A stretch of DNA of 64,000 nucleotides. Origin: Talpa occidentalis. Its lineage: Eukaryota > Chordata > Mammalia > Eulipotyphla > Talpidae. A program made the translations under genes and the position numbers. Positions 47,925-60,095 of the stretch are shown in pieces (within the stretch, counting starts at the first letter, position 1; every line of letters starts with the position of its first letter). The notes under the pieces were generated by a model. That model saw only the letters and a list, made by a program, of their open reading frames with translations, did not search any database and was not told where the DNA came from. The stretch is from positions 8,860,440 through 8,924,439 of the forward strand of contig NW_023601543.1 in assembly GCF_014898055.3 (NCBI RefSeq), written 5' to 3'.

Positions 47925-50900
47925 CCCAGGAGGAGCTGGAGAGTGCAGACAGGCAGAGATGGAGGCTAGATAAGTGGCTGGGCAGCTACTCTCCAAGTGG
48001 GATCCTTGCCCAGGGGTGTCAGCTGCACATTAGCTTCTTAGCCATGCCGGTGCCCATGCCCCACTCCAAGCCAGTTCAAGGCCAGTCCATACAAGTATGA
48101 TGAACATGCAAGTTTGGCTTGGATTTGAACTTGGACTTATTTGAACAGGGTGCAGGCGTGAGGGAGGCAGTGGCATGAGGTTGGAGAGCTTGAAAGTCAC
48201 AGGCTGGTGTCTGCTCTCCTGGCAGCAACCTCCAGTGTTCTAAGGGGCCGCAGGTTCCTCTATGGTCTTGGCATTTCTTTCTCACATGCTTAAAATATCT
48301 GTCATTCATGCAGGGTGGGGGATTTCTGAAACTACTCTGCTCTTCTGGTGGAAGTTGCCACTTTTCTTCTTAAGGGATTCCTTGCTATCTACAAAGGGGG
48401 GATGCATTTTCTCTCGTGACATGGGTCTTTAGAAAAGGGGAAAGGAAATTACATTTTATTCTACCTTCAAAAGAGCAAAACAGCTTCAGAGAACAGAATT
48501 TGGGGCAAAATAGTGCCTGGGAGATTTAATGGAGATGGGGGAAATTGAAAAGAGAAGGTAACTGAAATTTCTAGAAAATATTTTAAAGTTGCTTCTACCT
48601 TGGCTAATTCAAAGGATCATTAGTATTGCTCAATTCCATTCAGTGAATTATTTACTTGTTACTTATTTACATTTAATCCTGCTATCTTGATAGCATCCAC
48701 TGTTGTAGCAAAGCTCAAGGATAAATATAAGTAGATGGATAATTAGCTGGGAAGCAAAATGGAGTTCTCGAGCTCATAGTCTACGGTTAAATGTACTTTT
48801 CAGCATGACAGGTGCTCAGTGACATGGAAGAGTAATCACTCTAATTACTCTGTTTTCTTCTCACTTTCTCCTCATTATGAGAGGACATTTGATAATCTGT
48901 AGGTATTGCCAAGTTTTAGATTTTGTAAAATATTTGCTTGTTGCAGTCACTAATATATGTCTAATAACTTAGATGGCTGGTCCCCTGACTGGATTGATTT
49001 ACATTGCCTCGGTGATCTCAGATGTGCGTTCATTCAAAATCATGTATCACTAATCGTCTCTAGTCATCTTCGTGAAGAGTTTATTTAAAACCAAAAATCA
49101 GCATCATTAAATAATGGAGGCTAGGTGACGACTTCCAGCTTGAAACCAGCCAACCTTGTGAATTCCAGGGGCCTGGCGAGGGGGCAGGTGCCTCTGCAGG
49201 ATTGCCTAAGTAGTTTCCTAGGCTGTCTCAGTTGCTGTCCTGTCTTTGAATAATGACACATAACTATGCTGGAGACGGGGGAAATCTTTGAAGTTAAGAC
49301 ATACTAATGAACCCGATCCAATCCGCGCTTAATACACCAGCGTTTGTTCAAAACTTTGTGACTTGGACTTGCCGGCAGGCACATCTACCCTGGCTCCTAC
49401 AAGGTGCTTTTCCAGTAACCGTGTGACTTGGACAGGACTTTCCCTTCCTGCGCTTTATTTTCCCTTTGCATGAAGACAAAGGGGTTACGTCAAATGATCT
49501 CTAAAGAAATTTTGTTTGGGATGACATGGGGGCTGGTGATACCAGTACCTATATGGGTAGCTCTTTGATAGAGTCAGAGTCTTATTTATTGATAAAAGAA
49601 AGTAAACCATAAACTGGATTTTCTGAACAGGAGAAATGATGGTTACTCTTTAATTCAAACATGGTGTCAATTATGTCACTTGGGGATTTTTTTTTATCAA
49701 AGATGGACTTTTGCTACAGATTGGGGCTTTATCTCTAGTTAGAAGTGAGAATACTATTTCCGTGAACATGAGTAGCTGAGGCCAGATTATCAGGTTCAGA
49801 CTGAAATTCTCTTCCCTTACCATGACTTCCCCCTGACCCTGTCCTTGATCTTGATGGTTGCTGAGGAGCCTGGAAGGGAGTGGGGTTGCTCTAGCCCCAG
49901 TCCAGCTCTGCTGCTGGGAAACCAATTCTAGACACAGACTTGCCCACCTCACAGTTTAGTCATTATGACACCTTTTATAAGGGGAACTAGCTCTTTCATA
50001 AATTGTGCTCATAACCACCATCCTGCCACGATAGCCAACTATTCTTGTCACCTCCGTGTCTGAGTATGCCACCTGTCAGCGTCTGTGTGTCTGTGGATGT
50101 GTGGTTGGCATGTGTGCACTTGCGTCCTGTCTGCTACTGTCATGGGACTTTGGACTCCTGACTAGGTGACCTGTGTGATCAAGGCCAAGGGCACTGACTA
50201 CGGGTGTGCAGTTTTGCAGCAGAATCCTTCTCTTTGGCAGCTGTTGTCATGGGTCTTAACAGGCTTTCTCAAGGTCTGGGACCCCACAGACCAGAAATCG
50301 AACATGAGTCATTCTTACTATCTTCTCTGACTAGAAGAGTCAAGTTCAATCTCTGAAACTGGAAGAGGCTTTGTGTAAAACAACTGTCTAGCTAATTACC
50401 GGAGCCTGTTGTCTACCTCCGAGATGGGATAAAACTCCTCATAAGAAGGCCATAGGAGGCTTTGAATAAAGGTGGACAAGTGACTCAAATGAGCAGAAGG
50501 AGGAGTGGTTTTCAGAGGATACAGGTCACGGGCTAGAAGGGTGGAGGAAACATTGGATTAAGCCAAGAAAAGACCCCGTTCTTTTTTTCCTGTTTCGATA
50601 AGCTGACTTCATTACAAACCTCCTTTCTTTTTTCTAGAGCTAGCGTCCTTTGGAAACATTCTATCCTCATCCCTTTTTGATGGAAGTCGAATTAAGCCTT
50701 AATGCCAGGGTCCTACGGGGAGTCCCGTCACTCCTGTCACTGTCACTTGCTCACACAGCCACTCTTCTCCCTGAGGGAGCCCTGGGGATAAATGAATTTG
50801 ATATAATAGTTTTAATCTTTTGCCCCAAATAGCCTCCCATTCAGATATTTTTCTAGACCCAAGAAAAATGTCGCCAGCACTGTGCCACTTCAAAAAACAT

Positions 50901-51320
50901 CAACGTGTTTCCACTTCTGCGTCAACCTAACGCCAACCTACTGATAGATTGACTTTTTTTTTTCTTGTTTTGCCTGAATTAACTGATGTTTGGGGCATGG
51001 AGTAGGGACAGCCCGAGACCCAATGTTGAGCCATTAACTCCCAGATGTTCACGATTTCTGAGGAAATGTTCTGTGCCTGTAGTTATTACTCAGATGGCTC
51101 CTTAAATGCTCTCATCTTGGCACCTTTTGCACTTGCTTTTTAAATTCAATTTGAGGAAAGAACAGGAGAGAGAGAATTTTGTGGAAAGCAATTATCCTGC
51201 ACTTTTGTGACCTTCATGCTTTCCCCATCATGATGGATTTTGGGGCTGGTTCTTGTATCAGTCAGTATGTCACATTCACTCCAGTTTTGTTGTATGTTAC
51301 AGATAACCAGTTGTATCTAA
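47925..51320. other. Repeat-poor unique sequence
   Basis: About 3.4 kb with no recognised gene and no confident transposon, unlike most of the window. Several TAAT-rich clusters (for example 48831-48852) are seen. Absence of repeats can go with selective constraint, but conservation cannot be tested here. Confidence 0.4.
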
Positions 51321-51325
51321 TTAAA

Positions 51326-51462
51326 CAATGATGATGGCAGCACCAGGCATTTTCTGGGAATTAATGACCAGCTGGGAAAAGCTGATGGCTGGAGAGTCAG
51401 CCAAAGGCTATTAGCTTCCGTCAGCCATTAATCTCCAGAAATGCCCATTTGTGACATCATTG
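51326..51462. repeat. Long imperfect inverted repeat (hairpin)
   Basis: The 137-bp segment folds back on itself. Left caatgatg (51326-51333) pairs with right catcattg (51455-51462). Left ggcattttctggg-attaatga (51347-51367) pairs with tcagccattaatctccagaaatgcc (51421-51445). Left ggaaaagct-atggct pairs with agcc-aggctattagcttcc, with the turn near 51394. Each arm carries an ATTAAT homeodomain-type core. It could be a decayed MITE, one of the ancient hairpin-type conserved repeats, or an enhancer. No terminal duplication was identified. Confidence 0.6.
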
Positions 51463-52320
51463 ATGGTGTTGAAAAATGAAAATGGAAGAAAATCTACTGA
51501 TGTTTATCATGTGTCTCTGAATAAGAAATTCCCTCTGGTTTATAGAAAAGGTGCACTTTTCTTTTTCTTCCCTGAGTTGTCTTTTAATCTTCAAATGGTT
51601 TCTTACATACAGTGTGTGAAAATGGGGCTGCTCGTTTTCTTTCTTTCTTTTTTTTTTTTTTGAGTTCCAGTTTGAGGATATTTTCTTTAAATGTTTTGGA
51701 TGGTCAAACCAGAATTTGTCTTCAGCTGGAATTTGATATGTTTCTCTATTATTATCACTGTGCTCATGGCAGGAAATGGTTGTAAACATTTCGAATAGCA
51801 GCTGTTGATAGGAAAGATACGCACTCAACAACGAGATTCTAAGAAGTTATAGTCACATTCCTAGTAGATGAAGGCAGCTCTCTGCCAGGAAAAGCTGTGG
51901 CGATGTGTCTATAATATTTCTGATTACGGCTGCTGAGTGCTGGAGGAAAACAGAAAGAGAATTGACTAAAATATTCATTACCTTCTTGCATAATTGAATG
52001 ATAAATTATGAAAGAGACAACAATTCGGCTGGCAAGCAGTCTATCAAGAACTTGTTCTAAACTCATCATACTAATTTAAAAGTTAGGGTGGTTTTTATAC
52101 CATTTTTACCCCAACATAAAGGCAAGTTGTTCAAGCCCATTAAGAATCCCAGTCAATGAGCTGGGAGCCTTTTGCCAAACCCAGAAGCTTCAGCTCCCGT
52201 CCAGTGTCAGCCACAAGCTGTTTCTATTTTACAAACAGCACAGCATTATTCTAGAAAACCTAGAAGAAGTTTGCTGGTGGTATCAGCCCTCCTAAATGCA
52301 CGTTGAGTGTATGTATTCGG
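51463..52320. other. Unique non-coding sequence with T-rich run
   Basis: No gene was recognised. It contains a (TTTC)n plus T run at 51639-51661. Confidence 0.4.
51639..51661. repeat. (TTTC)n and poly-T tract
   Basis: 'tttctttctttctttt' runs into a T tract. It is a simple repeat, not the tail of a recognisable retroposon. Confidence 0.8.
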
Positions 52321-52328
52321 GGGAGTAC

Positions 52329-52356
52329 AATGATGAGTCAGCGCATCATTAATCAT
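52329..52356. promoter_or_regulatory. AP-1/MARE plus homeodomain-like cluster
   Basis: 'atgatgagtcagcgcatcat' contains TGAGTCAGC (AP-1 / Maf half-site) inside a short palindrome with arms ATGATG and CATCAT. It is followed at once by ATTAATCAT. The motifs are seen directly; enhancer function is inferred. Confidence 0.35.
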
Positions 52357-53297
52357 AGCTTTAGAGGCACTGACTCACTCCTAGCAAAATGCAATGGCCT
52401 CATAGGGAAGAGTGTGGAAGAAAAAAATCCATGATGGGGCCAATTCTGTTTCTGCAAATGTAGATGAAATTTGTCCTCACTTGGTGGATGGTGATCAGGC
52501 TACAGTATGCTGCAGTGGACCCCACAAAAGCCGACACCTGTTTTTGCAGTGAGAAAAACCTCACACCTCACGTTCTTCCCTAGCAAATAACTGAAGGGTC
52601 TAGAAAGAAAAGATCAGCTAAGGGTCTTGGTGTATCTTTAAAGCCAAAATGAGTGACCCCGATCCTGCTCTTCCACACACAACTCAGCCAGGTAGGTCTT
52701 TGCTCCTGTGTTGATTGTTAGGCTCTCAAGAGGAATTTCTTGCCTTCACTATGGGTTATGAGAAACTATGAAGAATGTTTACAACAGCTCCAGTTATCTT
52801 TGGAAATCTTAGTAAAGAGAAGCGCCCTGGATTCTGCTGTGAGGCTGAGTACATACCGCATGGAAGTGAGGTCCTGGCCAGGGGCAGAGCAAGTAAAGAA
52901 ACAAAAATCAACATGCTGCTAATGTTTCCGTTTCACCTGAAAATATTTATATTGTATCGCAAATGGAATCATGAATGCTACATGGTGTTTCTTTGGATTC
53001 AATATTGTTATCGATATGAAAATATCTTATCCCACTTCTGGCACAGGTTAACACTGTTCAGTTTTCACTGTGTGAGCAATAGAGGTGTATAGAGTTGAAG
53101 AAAGAGCTTTTTCCCGGGCCTTTATTTTACACTGTATCCCTGAAAATAAAATCACCAAACTTTTAAAATGTTTTCCTTGCAAACTTTTCTTAGGAATGTT
53201 GTTTCTTTAGTCTTCCCCGGGAGTAGATTTGATGTAAGACATTCGCTGCTTTCATGAAGCTCTAACTTGAGTTCATTTTGTTATGTGGTGACCACAG
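52357..53297. other. Unique non-coding sequence upstream of exon
   Basis: No repeat was recognised. It would be intron if the exon at 53298 is real. Confidence 0.4.
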
Positions 53298-53465
53298 TTC
53301 TGGATGACGCCCCCCCTGGCACACAGGAATACATTATGTTACGGCAAGATTCCATCCAATCTGCGGAATTAAAGAAAAAAGAGTCCCCCTTTCGTGCTAA
53401 GTGTCACGAAATCTTCTGCTGCCCGCTGAAGCAAGTGCACCACAAAGAGAACACAGAACCCGAAG
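53298..53465 (+). CDS. Candidate internal coding exon, gene not identified
   Basis: A 168-bp segment lies between an acceptor-like CCACAG (53292-53297) and a donor GAAG|GTTTGT (53465/53466). 168 is a multiple of 3 and both ends fall in the same phase (one base of the split codon lies in the preceding exon, and the last base opens the next codon). The exon is therefore symmetric and could be spliced in or out without a frameshift. It encodes 55 whole codons with no stop, including GTQEYIMLRQDSIQ (LRQDSI suits a basophilic kinase site) and the Cys-rich, charged end IFCCPLKQVHHKENTEPE. Hydrophilic composition, adjacent cysteines and normal mammalian codon use look like real protein rather than repeat debris. 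No signal peptide, membrane span or known domain is visible. I do not recognise the parent gene. No partner exon was found in this window, so it would belong to a large gene with long introns. The upstream pyrimidine tract is only moderate, which is the main doubt. Confidence 0.5.
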
Positions 53466-54960
53466 GTTTGTGCACGACAGATGCGTGTTTTGCTTGTTTT
53501 CTCTCATTCTTCTTTCTTTCTCTTTCTTTTCGATTGTGCATTGCCCTCTGGTGTGCTGTGTGTTGTTCGGCCCCTGACATAGCTAGGAGCCCCTGGCTCG
53601 CCGGTGAATGTGTTGTGCAGTCTCAGATGGGACACTGTATAATACAGTCATGCCTGGCCCAGTGCCAGCGTCCTCCTGCTTCTCGAAGCTGAAACATTTT
53701 CAGCTGGTGTCATGCCACTGCCCGGTGTTGGCTGCTAAAGTTGCTTGCTCTGGCCAAGTCTGTTCCCATCACCTTGCATTCCTGAAGCAGCAGTTGGCTG
53801 AGGAATGGCACTTCTAAAATCAGTTCATCAGAAGATTGTTCCAAATTTTCGACCTTTCCTCCACTCCATACAGCTTCTGCCTTGCGCTGGAAGAATGCTC
53901 GTCGTCGTCTTAGTTCGCCGAAGCAGCCCCGGGCCCCATGTAATGCACGCCCAGTTGCCCTTTGCCATAGTGAAATGCATGCTTCAAGGAATCTATGAGT
54001 AGCTTTGTTTTCTTTTCAGCTCAAGTACAGGTTTGGAAAACTCTTCTTGTTACTTAAACTGAGGTCTTTAAGGTGTTTATTGCAATCCCTGCAACAGATC
54101 TATCTCGAACATAACTCGTCTCTCCAGAAAGTATTCATTTATTTTTTCGAACTTGCTTGCATGTTTCAAACAAGAACATTTTTCACATCACAAAGAAAAC
54201 ATGGTGAACTTTTGGCCATCTGTGTACATTTCAACTTCCAAAGTGACAAAGTGACATTTGAAAAGTGTGCGGTGAATGCTTGGGAGTGTTTCTGGGAGAC
54301 CATCCGCGCGCCCCCTTATCAAATATGATGAATGCAGTTTGCCAGTAAGTAATGTTGGACGTGACAAAACTCACCTGTCCTTTGGCAGTTGGTGTACACT
54401 GTAACATAAATGCTTCTGGTACAAATTCGAACGGCGACCTCGTTCCTATTTCAAGTCGCCCTTTGCAACCTTATCTGTATCCTCATGATGACTCTCTTTC
54501 TGACCTAGAAAAGACTGCCTGCCCCGTGGTTCTGTTTAAAGTTTGGGATGTGAAGAAATTTCTCCAATTGACTCTCGTCTATAGTTCGGGGAGCAAAATT
54601 TTACATCTCAAAGTCTCTCCTTCTTCCTTCCAAATCGAGTATTCAAGGTTCATTGGCAGAAAATGAGAAATATCCATTTTTCTGTTTCAGTCTATTTCAG
54701 CAATAGAATAGAGCACTTGCATTTGTATTTTACCCATACTTTGGTATTCAAGCTGTCTGCTTTGGGTTATGAGTTCTCACATCAACACTTAGTCATCTGG
54801 AGATGTAAGTGGCGACCCTTTACAGTGAGTAAAATCAATCTTTTGGTGGTTCGGTAGAGAAGATAATACTGGATTTCGTGCTTTAATGAAGCAAAAAGTT
54901 TCAACCAGTAAGAATGACTTTACTATATATAATGCCTTCCAGTATTTTCTGCTCACTTTT
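53466..54960. other. Unique sequence downstream of exon, plus-strand open frames
   Basis: No repeat was recognised apart from a (TTCT)n run at about 53509-53532. Plus-strand frames of 60-107 codons follow one another in different frames (53608-53817, 53805-54002, 54005-54328, 54352-54666, 54663-54857). None has a recognisable domain and the frames change, so I treat them as chance frames in intron. Confidence 0.4.
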
Positions 54961-55005
54961 TTCTAACGTTAGATGTGTATGTGTATATATATATGTAAAT
55001 ATTTA
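54961..55005. repeat. TA/TG-rich simple sequence
   Basis: 'gtatgtgtatatatatatgtaaatatt' is an imperfect TA/TG array. Confidence 0.6.
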
Positions 55006-58000
55006 CAAGTATAAAACAGTATGTGTATTGTAGTTTTATACTTCTTAGCTTATGTATTACAAATACTGTTTTTGTGTTGGCACATCAGTGTGAAAAACAA
55101 AATTTGTTTTGAGTAAGCAAAATAAGCCATTTAAGAAGCAGCTGGTTAAATTCAATCAAGCATTGTTGGTTAGAAACTTCAAGTTGTTTTAACAGCACTC
55201 AGATTTTAAAAAAAAACATAGTTAATTAACTAATTTTAATGCCAAACACCTCCTCCCATTCCTTTCTTATTACACATAATTTTGACAGGATCTGTTCATT
55301 TTCAAGATATCATCTGGACTGTATTGTGAATACTATTATGGATGTTTTCTGATGTGAAGAATTCTTTTTTTGGGTTTTAATTAGAATTCATTTTATTGCA
55401 GATTAATTTTGAACTAATTTAAGATTAAATAAATGAGAACAATCTTGAAATCAAGAACTGACTTAACATAAGAAATCATTTTCCCCATGTGGAATGAGAG
55501 ACCAAGCAGAGCTGGACTATTCTTTTGGGAATGGGTAGCTGTTCAACTCTCTATCGGTGGGTGTGGATAGTTTTTAATCTGTCACTTCATCCACACATTG
55601 AGTGATGACCATTGTACTTAATATGACTGCCCTCCTTTCACTTGTATTCTTGGACAAGTGGCATTGTCTTCTTTCAGTCTGCAGGTTTCCCTTAGTCTTG
55701 CTGTCCTGATCCTCTGGAATAGTGAAGCTTACACTTCCTTCCTTATTACTATGGATTATTTGTAAATAAGATTATTCACGAAGGTGTCCTGGGATGCCAT
55801 TTTAACACTATATAATTTGACTGTACCTTCTTCAAACAAGGTTCCAGAAGCTAATGGTGGGCCCATATCGTCAAAGGAGAGCACTTGATCTCTATGTAAG
55901 GTAATCTGAAAGAGCTGATAGATAGGGGTGAATGAAAACATGCTGTAAAAAGGAGACTTTCGGTAAATGAGGAATCATTGCCAAGAAATGAAGATGATTA
56001 CCTCATGTAGGATAACGAAGTTTATCATTTCCAGGAGAGATGCAGTCACTGTGGGTTTGGAAGGGTGCAGTGGTCTTCTGACAACCTGGAAGATTTTTGC
56101 AAGGCTGGTTTTTAAATTCCATAAGGTACAGTCTTCACTTCTCTCTTGTAGTTACTGTAACATTTTGTTATAATTAGTACAATGAAAACCCTCTTGATTA
56201 CAAATGGATTCTTAGTTCTACTCTACATCCATACCTTTGAAACCTTTTGAAGAGGGAGTTCCTCTTGTGGTCTCTCTGACAGAACACGAGACCTCAACTG
56301 ACCTTGACTTGGCTGCCCACCAATCCCTCTGCAGGTGAAGGCAATGGACAGGATGGCTCAGCATCCTGGTTGGATCTGCACGGTGCCAACCTCCTGTCAT
56401 TACTTCTTCAAACGAGTTGGTGTTTCTACGATCCTCAAAGTGAAAATGAAAAATGCATATAAATTTTGGGGGGGGAAATAAAAGTTTGATTTGGACTAGT
56501 TTCAGAAATGATTAAATTAGGTCAAAGAGATTTATGAGTGCTATGATAACGCTGGAATTAATTTTTTTTATTCTCTACCAGATTGATAAATGGACCCACT
56601 GTTTTAGTATTATCTTAGGCGAAGTCTTGGCATTTATTCTGATTGGTGATGTTTTTGTCAGGGCCAGGTAATTCTCATAGTGTAGGGCCACCTGAGATTT
56701 TGTGCAAGTAAATTATTTTTCATTGTTTAGTCGTCTCTTCTTGAAAATACATTTTGTACTGTGTGCAGGGCCCTCAGAATCCATGTAAAATAATACATAG
56801 AAGGATTGAAATATCTCACTGGCTTTTCAAGATACACTGAGGCCAAATTATACTTTGCCAAAAACAGGTTTCTATTTCTAAGCAGCCAATTCCAAAATAA
56901 ATTCTTTACTCTGTTCCAACTACTCGTGATTTTCAGTGATGTGATTATTTCCATAAAAACCACTTATGATATATTCTTATGTGAGTACTGGAATTTGGCT
57001 GAAGAAGTACATACAAATATCTGAGAGTCATATTTGGCCCAGTACCAGCAACACTCTTTGTTATAAGAAAGCCACATGGAGAGTGCAGATCATCTCCAAA
57101 ACCTTTTTCTTACTCTTCCAGGAACCTTTTGGCACAAGAAAAGTATAATCTTCGTAGCTTTATTCTTTTTTTCATTTTTTCCCCTTTCATTGTCATGTGT
57201 GCCCAAATGAAATCACTGATTTAGAGTAACTGCTGAAGGCCAAGCTATTATCAGCATAGCTGTTGCTTCCGGAATGCCAGTCGTGGGGCTTTTACTGATG
57301 TTTTTGAGGATTGTTCTAGAGGATCGTACTGGGATATACACGCTTGCGAGAAAATCTGCAAAGAAAAATAGATTATCGATTCATAGCACTTGCCTTTAAC
57401 ATTGAAAATATGAATTACAATCATAAATTTGAGGAGTAAATGCAATTTAGGAGAATATTACAGAGCTCAGGGATTTGTCATCCCGCGTCTGTCATCTTTC
57501 CTACAGAGCTATTTCATGTGATTTCAGTTCACACATACACACACTCACTCACTCACTCCATCTCCCTTGGGACATCCATAACCTTTTTATTCAGAGAGGC
57601 ATCCAACCACAGTGACTTGGTGGGAGAAGAAGAGAAATCTGTATACCAGGAGGGTGATGAATTATGGCCGCTTTCAGCAACCAAGAGCCAGCAGAGCCAT
57701 GTGCCAGATGCCCTGGGGGCATATTGGTAACTAGCACATTGACTGTGACTTGGATAATGCCTTGGTCCCTTCACCCTAGAAAGAGAAGATTCTACCATGA
57801 ATATCAGTCTTGCTGAATTGTAGGAGAGGTAGAAGGCAGACAAATATTAATGAACATTCCGAGGGAAATATTTTTATTTTCCTCCTTAACTTTTCCATTT
57901 GGTTGTTGCCTGTTATGTGCCTTCCCTATTTTAATACTAATTAATCTTTTGAGTAAAATGGCTCTCATACTATTTAAATTAAAGTGAAAATACTAGTATT

Positions 58001-59650
58001 GGACCCTTTGGTCACGAAGCTAGAATTGTGTAGCACCTTCTGATGCTTGATATCTGAAAATGTCTTGACTTTCAGGAAATATTTAACTGGGTTCCAGGTT
58101 GTTCTCTTGAAAACAAGAGTTAAGGGACTATTCCTTTTTGATTAGAAAGACATGGGCCATATATTTGGGTGACTTTGAAAAAATAAAAGACTTTATCTTT
58201 TAATATCAAAATAACTATGACTTTAGGTCACTTTGTCTTTGATTTATGGCCTGAAGGTTGACAAAATAACACCAAAGAATTTTATTTGTTCATTGAAGCA
58301 AATAGCAGCTTAATTACATAGTCACAAGAAAGATAAAAAATTTGGTCCCCAGATGAAATCAAATTAAAGACAGAAATCTTCAGGCCTTGGCAATTAACAA
58401 TGAGTAAACACTGTCCACTTTCCCCACCCCCCAAACTGTTCAAGTGGATTTCTCTTGCTTTCCCATCAACTATTTCTTAGAAGACAATTTGTTATGTTCT
58501 AATAACATTAAGAAACTAATAAGGGCCCTAAAACCTATTCTCTCTTCATTCCTGTTTCCTCACCTTATGGCAGCAAACATGAAATTTAGCCATATTTTGA
58601 AGATAGTTTCTGGAAACTATCTCTCTGGAAAACTCATAATTTGATGAAGGAAGTACTTAACAACCAGTAATTCAATTTCAGGCCAGGATGGGCATTTAAT
58701 ATTTTCTTATTAGATATATGCCTCTCTATTCAGTCTCCAGGCTGACTTTTCCAGTAGAAACCAACAACCATTCATTCTTTGAAAATAGGATCATGTTTAA
58801 AGCAACAGGCCTCCTTTCTCCCTTTGCCTTGGCCTTTCCGTGGTGCTGGTGATGATGATTCCCCGAGAAGAGGCCTTTGCTTTACGAGTGTCTGCACTGA
58901 GGCTTCCCTTGGTTATGATTGGAGGCAGACATTTCTTCTGCGTTGAAGCCGGCTCTGATGACCCGTCTCAAGTATTTGTTTACAATAGCTGTGCCCTGGG
59001 AAAGTTCTGAATACCAGGCAGATGACAGTGCATGGTGGTGCTTTTGATTTTTAAGAAAGTTAGAACCAGAAAGCTGTTCCTTCAGCAGCGGCGTCACCAT
59101 GTCTGCCTGGGCCGCCAGTGTTGCATCCGCTCCTCTAGAGTTTTTTCTCTTTGCAGTCAGTTGGTGGGCCACCTAAGAAAACCTGCCTTTCCGAGCCAGG
59201 GGACTGTTCTGCATCCAACCTGGCAGAGCCGCCATGACTTTTGCTCTTTCCCAGAAGCCAAGCCAACTGCCCTGTCTGCTGGGCCAGCTCTGTCCGGTAG
59301 GCGCTGCATCTTCTGCTCCAGTTTTGCTCTTCTTTAGTTTAAATGCTAGTTTAGATGAGGACTTATTTGTCTGGCTGAAAACAGAAATTAACAACACTCT
59401 CTTTGACATGTTCTTGAATAATTGATATTTTCCAGAACTCAGGCTGATAATTATGAAACCCTGATCATCTGTGTTTGTGAAAGGACAGCCGCTGTGGTCA
59501 AACTCAGTCCCCCAGTGTCCACGCCCCTCCTGGAGAGTCACCATGTGTCTTCCCATCAAAGCTAGACTGTGCCAAGTAACACACTTTGGGAATTGAATGC
59601 TGTCCCCTTCCTGTCTGACCCCTCCCCACCCCCCTGCTTCTCTCTTTAGG
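55006..59650. other. Repeat-poor unique sequence
   Basis: About 4.6 kb with no recognised gene and no confident transposon. A (TCAC)n run lies at about 57542-57558. The 163-codon minus frame at 59173-59664 overlaps a 101-codon plus frame and shows no domain. Confidence 0.4.
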
Positions 59651-59654
59651 GAAA

Positions 59655-59760
59655 TGTTCCTCAAAGTGTGGTCTGGGGCTCAGTGTTGGTTCTGAAATTG
59701 TTATCAGTTCATGATGAGATAGGAGCTTCTGCTGGAATGTAAATCAGCAAGTTGCTCCCT
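59655..59760. mobile_element. Possible hAT-type fragment
   Basis: 'ttcctcaaagtgtggtctggggctcagtg' resembles the end of a MER-type hAT element. It is diverged, without a second terminus. Confidence 0.35.
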
Positions 59761-59884
59761 CTGTGGGGAAAGTATCACTGTCTTGCTGTGAAAAACGCTG
59801 TCAGCTGAACTAAATAAAAATGTGCTCGCTAACATAGTTCGCAGGTCTGTGGACCAGACTCGGAGGGACCTTGCTTTCCCTCAC

Positions 59885-60095
59885 ATGGATGTTTCCCAAT
59901 CTTGGCTGCACATTAGACTCACCCAAAGACCTTTGAAACAATAATAATGCCTGAACCCAACCTCAGACCAAAACCGCCCAAAGAAAAGCCCCGCCAAACC
60001 GCCGAGGCCAGGTGCTGGACATGGGCATTCCTTAATCAAACCTCTCTGGGGGATGCTAATGTGCTGATAGGACTGGAATCACTGCCTTAGAAAAA
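59885..60095. mobile_element. MER5-like hAT element
   Basis: 'tttcccaatcttggctgcacattagactcaccc', 'aataatgcctgaacccaacctcag', 'ggacatgggcattcc' and 'gggatgctaatgtgctg' follow a MER5-type element. The middle has an insertion of A/C-rich sequence. Confidence 0.65.

Noticed and set aside
53608..54857. Chain of plus-strand frames after the candidate exon
   Set aside because: They change frame at each step and lack domains. More likely intron than a multi-frame gene.
59173..59664. 163-codon minus frame
   Set aside because: Overlaps a plus frame, low-complexity composition, no domain.
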